Assembly (NCBI GenBank): GCA_049293015.1
Contig: JBATSB010000143.1
Span: 1 to 20,277, forward strand
Source: UBA2330 sp049293015
GTDB lineage: Bacteria > Bacteroidota > Ignavibacteria > Tepidaquicellales > Tepidaquicellaceae
DNA: 20,277 nucleotides
Direction: 5' to 3'
Positions within the stretch are counted from its first letter, which is position 1; each line of letters begins with the position of its first letter. The notes beneath the pieces are model-generated. The model made no database searches, was not told where the DNA came from, and saw nothing but the letters and a program-made list of their open reading frames with translations. Of the stretch, positions 8,349 to 15,671 are shown one piece after another. The translations under genes and the position numbers were made by a program.

Positions 8349-10063
8349 AAAAAATAATTTTATTTTCACTTTTTGTATTTCTTGCAAGTGTATTGAATTC
8401 AAATGCTCAGTTTAAAAGCAGAGAAAAAGTCGATGATGATCCAATGAGTAAGATTCTGAATAAGAGCGGAAGTCAAAACACAAATACCGGGATCAATGCC
8501 GATGCTCCTGATATATTTGATCAGATCGGCAGCCAGAATACTTTCACGACAAAGTCTATACCAATAGAAGGTGCTATAGATCCTGATGTTTATGTAGTCG
8601 GTCCAAACGATCTGTTTACTGTTGGACTTTACGGTTATATAAATCAACAGATTCCGATAGTTGTTTCTCCCGAAGGAACAGTGGTAATCCCAACTGTTGG
8701 AGCTATAGATGTTGCAGGACTAACATTGACCTCAGCTAAACAAAAAGTAGTCAGTGCAGTAAAACAAAGATATTACTCAAGTGATGTAAGCTTTACACTA
8801 AATACTCCAAGGACATTTTTAATTAAAGTATCTGGTCTGACTCAGGGAAATTTTGAAGTCTCACCTGTAACAAGAGTTTCCGAAATTTTAAAAGTATTGA
8901 TATTTGATACATTAAATACTTCCAGAAATTTTTATGAGAAAACAAATGAAAGAGAATTCTTTAACACTCAAATATCATTAAGGAATATTAAGTTAGTAAG
9001 AAAAAGCGGTAAAGTTATTAATGTTGATATTTACAAATACTTTCTTACAAATGAGGATTCGCATAACCCATTTTTCCTGGAAGGTGATCTGTTAAAAATT
9101 CCATATCTTCAGCTTGACAATAATTTTATAAATATAGGAGGAGCAGTTCAGCTGGGAGGTTCTTATGAATATGCAGAAGGTGATAACCTTGAAACAATAG
9201 TTGGAATTGCCAGAGGATTCGATGTCAGTGCAGAGCCGGACAGTATTGTATTATACAGAGCCATAGATGGTTCAAGTGATTTTAAATCAATAGACCTTAA
9301 TTTTGAAGTAGATAAAAAATTTGAAATAGAAAGTTTTGACAGGATCTATGTTAAATCAAAAATAAATTACCAGAAAAATCTCTCTGTACTTGTATTGGGT
9401 GAAGTTTTAAGACCCGGATATTATCCAATTTCATTTAAAAATACGAGATTAAAAGATGTAATTGAAATGGCAGGTGGTCTTAAGGAAAAAGCTTATTTAC
9501 CTCTTAGTATTTTATTCAGAGACTATGATGCGGAATATACTGCAAAAGATACTTCTGAAATCCTGATCAATATGAGGGCGAATGATCTGATCGTCACAGA
9601 AATGGATAAAGAAAATTATATTGCTGATATACAATCAAGAAGAAATAGAGTAATAGTAGATTTTGACAAATTGTTAAATAAAAATGATGAGTCACAAAAT
9701 GTATTACTTGAAGGAAAAGATATAATATATATAAATGATAATAAAAATATTGTTTATGTTTTTGGTCAGGTAGGTCAAGAAGGATATGTACCATTTAAGA
9801 AAGGTGAGGATGTAGATTATTATATTAAAAAAGCCGGCGGATATGCACTTGCAGCAGAAGAAGATGATACGAGAGTTATAAAATTCAACACAAGAAACTG
9901 GTACGAACCTGATGAAGCAGTTATTGAATCCGGTGATTTTGTATATGTCCCAAAAGAAGTTAATCTACCATTTAGTTTTACTATAGGATTAATGGCTCAA
10001 ATTGCTTCGGTTTTATTAGCGTTTCTAACTACTTATGTATTAATCAGAGATAGTAATAAATAA
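8345..10063 (+). CDS. Wza-like polysaccharide export protein with SLBB domains
   Basis: Probable outer-membrane/periplasmic export channel for a surface polysaccharide. Residues 1-21 are a signal peptide, with likely cleavage after NSNA before Q22. There is no lipobox and no cysteine anywhere in the 572 residues, so unlike E. coli Wza it is not lipid-anchored. A short motif repeats in the linker (GSQNT at 42-46 and 62-66). The Poly_export domain begins near YVVGPNDLFTVGLYG (83-97). SLBB-type modules follow; the clearest are VLVLGEVLRPGYYPISF with a downstream MAGGL, and VYVFGQVGQEGYVPF with KKAGGY. The last 30 residues contain one hydrophobic helix (FTIGLMAQIASVLLAFLTTY) and a charged tail, comparable in position to the Wza C-terminal helix. 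Overlap with the phosphohexomutase stop and a 36-base gap to the Wzz gene indicate an operon. Confidence 0.9.
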   Translation: MKKIILFSLFVFLASVLNSNAQFKSREKVDDDPMSKILNKSGSQNTNTGINADAPDIFDQIGSQNTFTTKSIPIEGAIDPDVYVVGPNDLFTVGLYGYINQQIPIVVSPEGTVVIPTVGAIDVAGLTLTSAKQKVVSAVKQRYYSSDVSFTLNTPRTFLIKVSGLTQGNFEVSPVTRVSEILKVLIFDTLNTSRNFYEKTNEREFFNTQISLRNIKLVRKSGKVINVDIYKYFLTNEDSHNPFFLEGDLLKIPYLQLDNNFINIGGAVQLGGSYEYAEGDNLETIVGIARGFDVSAEPDSIVLYRAIDGSSDFKSIDLNFEVDKKFEIESFDRIYVKSKINYQKNLSVLVLGEVLRPGYYPISFKNTRLKDVIEMAGGLKEKAYLPLSILFRDYDAEYTAKDTSEILINMRANDLIVTEMDKENYIADIQSRRNRVIVDFDKLLNKNDESQNVLLEGKDIIYINDNKNIVYVFGQVGQEGYVPFKKGEDVDYYIKKAGGYALAAEEDDTRVIKFNTRNWYEPDEAVIESGDFVYVPKEVNLPFSFTIGLMAQIASVLLAFLTTYVLIRDSNK

Positions 10064-10099
10064 ATTCATCTGAAAACTCATTAAATTTTAAAAACCAAT

Positions 10100-11254
10100 T
10101 TGCAGAAAACAAATTTAGAAACTAATACTGAAAGTGATTTTACTTTAATAGACTTAATTAGAATATTTTTCGAGAATAAAAGGAATATATTTATTATAAG
10201 TTTATTGACAGGTTTAGTAACTGCTTTTATTGTTTTTTTCATAATAGATCCTGTTTTTTTATCAGTCGGAAGCATAAAATCTGCCAAGAAATCTGAAGGT
10301 CTGGGCGGTTTAATCGGAGGTATACCGGATCTTGGAGAACTGGGAGATATTACCGGTGGAGCAGGTTCAAGTTCTAAAGAACTGGCTTTATATGAAAATA
10401 TTTTAATCAGCAGGAAAAACATTGAAGAGACAATTATTAGATTCAATTTGAATGAAGAATGGGATTTTAAATACATGCAGGAAGCCGTAAAGCATTTTCG
10501 TGAAAATATTCTGGAAATTAAAAAAGACAAAATAGCAGGAACAATGGAAATTGGTATTTATGATATAAATCCTGAGAGAGCACAGAAGGTTGCCGATTTT
10601 ATGATCTTTCAGCTAAATAAAATCAATGTTGAGCTTAATATTTTGAATGCAAAAAATAACAGGGAATTTCTTGAAGAACGTTATAAAATCGTAAAGGAAC
10701 AATTGACAAAAGCTGAAGACAGTCTGAAACAATACCAAAATGAAAATGGAATTGCACCTGATATAACTGTAAAAGCTGCTGCTCAGTCGGAAGTTACTCT
10801 TGATATAGAAATTAAGTCAGAAGAAGTAAAGCTTGATCTACTTAAAAAAATATTAGCCCCGAATGAAAGTGAAATTTCAATGCAAAGTGAAAAAATTGCA
10901 TTGCTTAAAAAGCAATTATCGGATATTCAAAATTCACCTGATAATTCCGGCAGTTTATCTCTAAAAGGTGCACCAGATCTTCTGATGAATTATTTCAGAT
11001 TGCAAAGAGATGTCGAGATCCAAAATAAAATTCTCACTTTTATTATCCCAATCCTGGAGCAAGCAAAAATAGAAGAAAAAAAAGAAACACCAACTGTATT
11101 GGTACTTGATAATCCAAGCCTACCGGAAAAAAAAGTAAAACCTAAGCGTTTAACAATTACTCTAATTGCAATGTTTCTTGTCGGGATACTTGCATTCTCT
11201 TATTATGTTTTCAAGAAAAAATTTAGTGATTTTAAGATAATACAGGCAAATTAA
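10100..11254 (+). CDS. Wzz-type chain-length determinant / polysaccharide co-polymerase
   Basis: A 384-residue inner-membrane protein with the Wzz architecture: short cytoplasmic N-terminus, TM1 at about 29-50, a large periplasmic region rich in charged helices (coiled-coil-like around residues 180-280), and TM2 at about 352-372 after the proline/lysine segment PSLPEKKVKPKR. It should set polymer length together with Wzy. A glycine-rich stretch (67-90) follows TM1. There is no Walker-type tyrosine-kinase domain, so it is not a full Wzc. The start is TTG: the frame is closed by TAA at 10082-10084 and no ATG lies before TM1. No Shine-Dalgarno is visible. It lies between the export protein and the Wzy-type gene, 11 bases from the latter. 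Confidence 0.88.
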   Translation: MQKTNLETNTESDFTLIDLIRIFFENKRNIFIISLLTGLVTAFIVFFIIDPVFLSVGSIKSAKKSEGLGGLIGGIPDLGELGDITGGAGSSSKELALYENILISRKNIEETIIRFNLNEEWDFKYMQEAVKHFRENILEIKKDKIAGTMEIGIYDINPERAQKVADFMIFQLNKINVELNILNAKNNREFLEERYKIVKEQLTKAEDSLKQYQNENGIAPDITVKAAAQSEVTLDIEIKSEEVKLDLLKKILAPNESEISMQSEKIALLKKQLSDIQNSPDNSGSLSLKGAPDLLMNYFRLQRDVEIQNKILTFIIPILEQAKIEEKKETPTVLVLDNPSLPEKKVKPKRLTITLIAMFLVGILAFSYYVFKKKFSDFKIIQAN

Positions 11255-11265
11255 ATAAAATTGTT

Positions 11266-12492
11266 TTGCTATTCAATTTAAGTATAAAATACTATTTAAT
11301 CCTTGGTCTTTTGCTTCTGAGTATTTATGCCAGAACAATTTTTCCATTAGCTGGTCAGGTGACTAGTGGAATTCTTATTTTCGGGTTATTTATTTTCGTT
11401 TTTATACTCCTAATTGAACTGAATATTGATAATTTATTATCATTTCAACTCAAAAGATCAAATAAACTTTTACAGTTCTTATTCTTAGCTGCTATAATTT
11501 CATTTTGTTATTCATATATCCATAATATTAAGTATAATCTTGATATTTTTTCAATAGCAAAAACACTTTCATATTTCGTAGTAACTTTTTCCTTTTTGTT
11601 CATTCTTGCAAAAAAAATGTTCAATGATGAAAATTTTTTTGAATTCATCCTTTCATTTTTATTAGTACTTGGTATTATTAGTTCATTACTTTCCCTGGTA
11701 ATGCTAATAATTGGATATCATCCAATTCCCGCATATTCTGTTACAACTACAGGCTTGTTTGCACATCCTAATACGACATCATTCTTATATACTATTGTAA
11801 CTCCAATTTTAATCTATAAATACTTTTCAAAAAAAATATCATTAGAGATATTTGGATTGATTCTTATTCTGTTTATAATTTGTCTGTTGTTTACTTATAG
11901 CAGAGCCGGTTATATGGGTGTATTTCTTGGGATGCTTGTCTTTACTTACAATAAATCTAAGAAAATATTTATATCTACTGCTATAATACTTCTAATTGTG
12001 ATCTTAAGTTTTTTTATTGAGTTTGCTATGGCAAAATCCGGTAGTTCTATTGGAAGAGCTTTGTTGATTATAACTGCAATTGATATGATTACTGCAGATC
12101 AGAGCTCATTTTTATGGGGATACGGAGTATACAATTTCGTTGATGTATTTCAAACAGAAAAAATATTTTTTGGCAGTGTTGAAAATGTCGTAGATCCTCA
12201 TAATTTAATTTTATTATTGGGTATTCAATTTGGTATGTTATTTACAATTTCAATCATATTTATAATCGCAATTGTAATTATAAAAAATTTTTGGAAACTG
12301 CAAAAAGAAAATGAACTTAAGAAAAAAAACAGAATCAATTTATGTCTTGCAGTTACAATGGGACTTTTATTGCAAAACATGCTTGAAGATCTAATATTTT
12401 ATCCGGAATATTTTGTAATGCCAATATTCCTGATGTTTTTTGGTTATTTGTATTATAACCTGGTTCCTCCCACCATTCATGCTAAGGATTAA
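11266..12492 (+). CDS. Wzy/O-antigen-ligase-type membrane protein (Wzy_C family)
   Basis: A 408-residue protein with about ten to twelve hydrophobic segments and the marks of the O-antigen ligase/polymerase family: GLFAHPN in the middle, the TYSRAGY block on a following helix, a large periplasmic loop, and DPHN before LLLGIQFG. In this family the enzyme either polymerises lipid-linked repeat units (Wzy) or ligates polymer to a lipid core (WaaL); polymerase is favoured by its place between Wzz and Wzx homologues, but sequence alone does not separate them. The start is TTG (11266), 11 bases after the Wzz stop; the first internal methionine lies over 100 residues downstream. Its last codons contain the ATG (12479) that probably begins the flippase gene in another frame. 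Confidence 0.87.
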   Translation: MLFNLSIKYYLILGLLLLSIYARTIFPLAGQVTSGILIFGLFIFVFILLIELNIDNLLSFQLKRSNKLLQFLFLAAIISFCYSYIHNIKYNLDIFSIAKTLSYFVVTFSFLFILAKKMFNDENFFEFILSFLLVLGIISSLLSLVMLIIGYHPIPAYSVTTTGLFAHPNTTSFLYTIVTPILIYKYFSKKISLEIFGLILILFIICLLFTYSRAGYMGVFLGMLVFTYNKSKKIFISTAIILLIVILSFFIEFAMAKSGSSIGRALLIITAIDMITADQSSFLWGYGVYNFVDVFQTEKIFFGSVENVVDPHNLILLLGIQFGMLFTISIIFIIAIVIIKNFWKLQKENELKKKNRINLCLAVTMGLLLQNMLEDLIFYPEYFVMPIFLMFFGYLYYNLVPPTIHAKD

Positions 12493-12599
12493 GATTAAAA
12501 AAATAAAATTAAAAAATTATTCTTAAGCTACTTAAAGTAACTTCAAAATTATCTCTTGCTGTTATTGCAAATTTTGCTTCCTCAGTCATAAGGGTAAAA
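12479..12599 (+). other. Displaced 5' end of the flippase gene, one base out of frame
   Basis: An ATG at 12479, inside the last codons of the Wzy-type gene, opens a frame reading MLRIKIKKIKLK and then stops at TAA 12524-12526. In the flippase frame, which is open from 12513, the sequence encodes LKLLKVTSKLSLAVIANF and runs straight into M1 of the 12600 ORF; this is the amphipathic N-terminus expected in this flippase family. Removing one A from the A6 run at 12511-12516 joins the two frames into a 500-residue protein. Removing an A from the nearby A7 or A4 runs instead creates stops. Possible causes are a sequencing or assembly error, a real frameshift (phase variation), slippage during expression, or start at an unusual ATT near 12516-12521. 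Confidence 0.7.
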
Positions 12600-13982
12600 A
12601 TGTATGCACTCTTCCTCGGTCCTTCAGGATTTGGTGTTGTAAACCAGTTGTTTAATTTTGTAAATTTAGTTTCCAATACTATAAATCTCGGATTGCCGCT
12701 AGGTTTGAGTACAAGACTTCCTCCTTTAGTACAGGAAAATACTGAAGAATCAAAGTCAAAGATCAGAGCTTACATTGAGTATTTTATAAAAATATCTTTA
12801 GTTATTTCGTTTCCTGTTACTCTGCTGCTAATCATATTCTCAGATTCAATTTCTTATTTAATTATTGGAAGTTACGATTACAAGACATTTTTTATTATTA
12901 TAATGTTGTGTATTCCTTTTTTGGTTTTATATTCTCTGGTTGAATCGTTGATAAGAGGAATGTCTGAAATAAAAATTTTAGTTAATATTACTGTTATTTC
13001 TGCAATTGTTTCAACCGCAATCTTAATCCCAATAATATATTATTTTAATTTTGAAGGAGTAGCATATTATCTTCTTGTTTTTTCATTAATTCCACTTTCT
13101 ACATTTATAATCAAATACCGGGGAACATTTGGAAGGTACTTCAATTCTGTAAAAACGACTCTATCCTCTAGTGAGAAATCGATAATTTATAAGATAGGTT
13201 TTGTAGCACTATTATCTTCTATGATGCAACAGGGTTCAATGATTGTATTAAGAAGGTTAATAATAGGAAATTTGGGATTTGAGGATAACGGAATATATCA
13301 ATCGGTTTTATCGTTATCGCTCAATGCTTTCACGCTCATTTATATTTTTTTAACCAACTATACTCTGCCAAAATTATCAAGTTTAAAAAACAAAAACGAG
13401 ATTGTATCAGAGCTAAATAACAATTACAGGTTTTTACTATTAATATTAATTCCTATCGTAATTCTTATTTTTACATATAAGGATTTTATCATTGTATTGC
13501 TGTATAGTAAGAGTTTTTCAGATGCTACAGGACTTTTGAAATTTCAGTTGATAGGAGATATTTTTAAGGCTTCTGCTGCTTTATTCGGTTTATGGCTTAT
13601 TCCTCAAATGAAAATAAAACAGCTAATATTAATAGATCTGATTTTTAATTTTACTTTTTTACTTACACCTTTTATTGCATTAGAAATTTTGAATTATGAT
13701 TTAGACTCAATACCAATTTGTTATTTACTTTCATTTACAGTTCATTTTTTACTATATTTCTTTTATTCAAGGAAGGAAATTAAATTTAAGTTTGACAATA
13801 AAGTATTTAAGAACGTAATTTTTTCTTCTATAATTATATTTATGACATTTTTAATGTCAATATATTTTTATCATTACTCTTTATTTTCAAATATTATCAT
13901 TTTATTCATTTGGTCTTATATGGTTATTGAAAAAAGTGAAAAATTAAAAATATACAGTTATTTAAAAAAATTAAGAAAATAG
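12600..13982 (+). CDS. Wzx-type polysaccharide flippase (MATE-like/MVF superfamily), N-terminus probably incomplete
   Basis: A 460-residue polytopic membrane protein with about twelve hydrophobic segments, of the O-antigen flippase/polysaccharide biosynthesis family. It should flip lipid-linked repeat units across the inner membrane. The opening MYALFLGPSGFGVVNQLFNF is the family's conserved end of TM1 and following loop (FLGPxGFG), normally found around residues 35-45, not at position 1. The in-frame codons just upstream (12513-12599) supply the expected preceding helix, so ATG 12600 is very likely internal; see the entry for 12479-12599. No Shine-Dalgarno lies before 12600. If the upstream frame is not restored, the product would lack most of TM1 and may be inactive. 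It sits between the Wzy-type gene and a decayed glycosyltransferase. Confidence 0.85.
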   Translation: MYALFLGPSGFGVVNQLFNFVNLVSNTINLGLPLGLSTRLPPLVQENTEESKSKIRAYIEYFIKISLVISFPVTLLLIIFSDSISYLIIGSYDYKTFFIIIMLCIPFLVLYSLVESLIRGMSEIKILVNITVISAIVSTAILIPIIYYFNFEGVAYYLLVFSLIPLSTFIIKYRGTFGRYFNSVKTTLSSSEKSIIYKIGFVALLSSMMQQGSMIVLRRLIIGNLGFEDNGIYQSVLSLSLNAFTLIYIFLTNYTLPKLSSLKNKNEIVSELNNNYRFLLLILIPIVILIFTYKDFIIVLLYSKSFSDATGLLKFQLIGDIFKASAALFGLWLIPQMKIKQLILIDLIFNFTFLLTPFIALEILNYDLDSIPICYLLSFTVHFLLYFFYSRKEIKFKFDNKVFKNVIFSSIIIFMTFLMSIYFYHYSLFSNIIILFIWSYMVIEKSEKLKIYSYLKKLRK

Positions 13983-14002
13983 TTGGAAATTATTTAGATT
14001 AT

Positions 14003-14589
14003 ATGAAAACTGTTTTAATGATATCACATTCGAGAGCTATGACATGAAAGACTGACACTATTGAACACTATTGAGCATTATTTAGAAAAGAAAATGAATT
14101 ATATATTTAATAGAAACATTAAAATCATTATCTTTGCTGTATTTTGAGTTGAATATCATAGGTAAAGGAGAAAATTCCTGTATATATAAGGAAATATTGC
14201 TTTCAAAAGTCAATATGTAAGAGGTCTAGAAGGAAGGGTCTTTTTCCATCGAAGAGTAAGCAAAGATAAACGGAGGATTATCTTTCAAATCGGCAGTTTT
14301 TGTATTCCCAACGTTATGGAAGTATTTGGAATGGCAGTTTGTGAAGCAATGTATTACGGATTAACGGTAATTTTTTCTCAGATTTCCGATATTCCGGAGT
14401 TGATTGAAGATGGAAAAGGCTTACTAACTGAAAGCACCAGAATTTAGCTGGAGATCTCAGAAAAATCAAATTTATTAATTTTTGATAAAATATTAAGTAA
14501 TTATTGACATTCTTAAAAGTTATAAAAAATCAAGAACATTTTCTTCATTTGATAAAATAAATATAAATATTTTCAAATATTCAACATAA
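14003..14589 (+). pseudogene. Decayed GT4 glycosyltransferase
   Basis: Pieces of a GT-B glycosyltransferase lie in order but in different frames. An ATG at 14003 opens MKTVLMISHSRAMT and then stops; it resembles the N-terminus of the intact GT at 15672 (MKTILLISHSSSAT). About 100 bases without recognisable similarity follow. From 14149, LNIIGKGENS..YKEILLSK matches the IIGKGE strand of the UDP-sugar domain, ending at TAA 14218. A shifted frame (open from 14190) gives VRGLEGRVFF..RVSKDKRR and the EX7E motif EVFGMAVCEAMYYG, then SDIPELIEDGKGLL, ending at TAG 14445-14447. A third shift gives a C-terminal tail with KSRTFSSFDKI, ending at TAA 14587-14589. Some 590 bases remain of an expected 1100, so an internal deletion plus several frameshifts and stops are present. 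A 10-base tandem duplication lies within it (14055-14074). Confidence 0.82.
14055..14074 (+). repeat. Tandem 10-base duplication inside the decayed GT
   Basis: ACACTATTGA occurs twice in perfect tandem (14055-14064 and 14065-14074), followed by a diverged GCATTATTTA. Ten is not a multiple of three, so it is a frameshifting lesion, consistent with replication slippage in a gene no longer under selection. Confidence 0.6.
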
Positions 14590-14662
14590 AGTTTTTAAGA
14601 ATAGAAATAATAAAGAAAATATTTTAAACTCTAATTATTTTTAGATCATTAATATATAAAAA

Positions 14663-15529
14663 TTGAAAATTATAATTGTTTTACTGATATCTTTTCTAAC
14701 TTTTTCAATATTCATTAGTTCAGATATATTTAAAGAATCCAAAGAATCCAAAGAATCCGTCGAGTCCGAAAAATCAAATTATAAGTGGAAACTCACATTT
14801 GAAGACAATTTTGATAGTTTTGATTCTAATAAATGGATAACTCATTTTGAAAGTGGAAGAAGAACCATCTGGTCAAATAAGGAAATTCAATGGTACAGTG
14901 ACCAAAATGTGAAAGTTGAGAATGGTATTCTTAAGCTTATTGCAAAAAAAGAGAAAGTTCACGGTAAGGATGTTGAAAATGAAGCGGATTTTAATTTCAC
15001 GTCCGGTATGATCTGCGGTTCCAAAAGTTTTCTTCAGGCATACGGTAAATGGGAAATGAAAGTGAAATTTCCATTCAGAAAAGGTTTCTGGCCTGCATTC
15101 TGGCTAGTTCCAATACAGATTCCAACACTACCAGAAATAGATGTATTTGAATATTTTGGTATAAATAAAAACAGTATATCAAGTGCTCATCACTGGGGAT
15201 TGGATTATCCGGGTCTTCATAATGATTTTTATGGAGGTAAAAACGAACCGTTTTTTTATTCAAAAGGAAAAGATATAGAAGGAGATTTTGCCGACAAATG
15301 GATGGTCTGGTCATTCGAATGTTTTCCCGATAAAATGATATGGAAACTTGATAATAATATAGTATTCGAAGAAAAAGTGGGAATTCCAACTGCTCCATTG
15401 TATATTCTCGCTAATGTAGCTATAAAAGAACAGGAACAGAATAATTTTATTGTTGGAAATGAAGATGCTCCTTATGAAATGGAAATAGATTATATCAGAG
15501 TTTATAAAATGATAACTGAAGTTAAATGA
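14663..15529 (+). CDS. GH16-family endo-glycanase of the polysaccharide locus
   Basis: A 288-residue secreted or membrane-tethered glycoside hydrolase of family 16. Residues 1-20 are a hydrophobic signal/anchor; a low-complexity KES repeat follows (24-37), then the beta-jelly-roll from about residue 40. The catalytic motif is EIDVFE (E158 nucleophile, D160, E163 acid/base), the EXDXXE form found in laminarinases, agarases and carrageenases. Around it are GKWEMKVKFPFRKGFWPAFWLVP-like strand blocks and, downstream, SSAHHWGLDYPG. Family members cut beta-1,3/1,4 glucans or galactans; the true substrate is unknown. In polymer loci GH16 enzymes such as ExoK/ExsH of succinoglycan cut the polymer made by neighbouring genes, which is a reasonable inference here. 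TTG start at 14663, with no Shine-Dalgarno; no cysteine is placed for lipid attachment. Confidence 0.88.
   Translation: MKIIIVLLISFLTFSIFISSDIFKESKESKESVESEKSNYKWKLTFEDNFDSFDSNKWITHFESGRRTIWSNKEIQWYSDQNVKVENGILKLIAKKEKVHGKDVENEADFNFTSGMICGSKSFLQAYGKWEMKVKFPFRKGFWPAFWLVPIQIPTLPEIDVFEYFGINKNSISSAHHWGLDYPGLHNDFYGGKNEPFFYSKGKDIEGDFADKWMVWSFECFPDKMIWKLDNNIVFEEKVGIPTAPLYILANVAIKEQEQNNFIVGNEDAPYEMEIDYIRVYKMITEVK
14732..14758 (+). repeat. In-frame 9-base tandem repeat (KES x3) in the GH16 gene
   Basis: AAAGAATCC is repeated three times perfectly (14732-14740, 14741-14749, 14750-14758), encoding KES-KES-KES, followed by degenerate units giving VES and EKS. It sits just after the signal/anchor segment and before the catalytic domain. 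Since 9 is divisible by 3, copy-number change would alter linker length without a frameshift. Confidence 0.85.
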
Positions 15530-15635
15530 GTCATATTTAAGCAGTTCCTCATTTTCAAATAGTGTTGAATATTTAGATAAATTGCATCAAACAATTAATA
15601 TTTAATAATTCTTATAAACTGAAAACATTCTTTAA

Positions 15636-15654
15636 TATCTGATAATTTCAGATA
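15636..15654 (+). repeat. Small hairpin upstream of the first intact GT4 gene
   Basis: TATCTGA and TCAGATA form a perfect 7-base stem around the 5-base loop TAATT, ending 17 bases before the TTG at 15672. It is not followed by a T-run, so it is not a classic terminator. It could affect translation of the GT4 gene or be chance in AT-rich DNA. Confidence 0.35.
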
Positions 15655-15671
15655 ATACTTTAAAATAACAA

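Noticed and set aside
10166..10370. Glycine-rich stretch after TM1 of the Wzz-type protein as a novel insertion
   Set aside because: Glycine/serine-rich segments at this position occur in ordinary Wzz homologues of this group.
14500..14535. TTGACA-like box near 14506 as a sigma-70 promoter for the GH16 gene
   Set aside because: The only TATAAA nearby is 11 bases downstream, too close, and the box lies inside the C-terminal part of the GT fossil.
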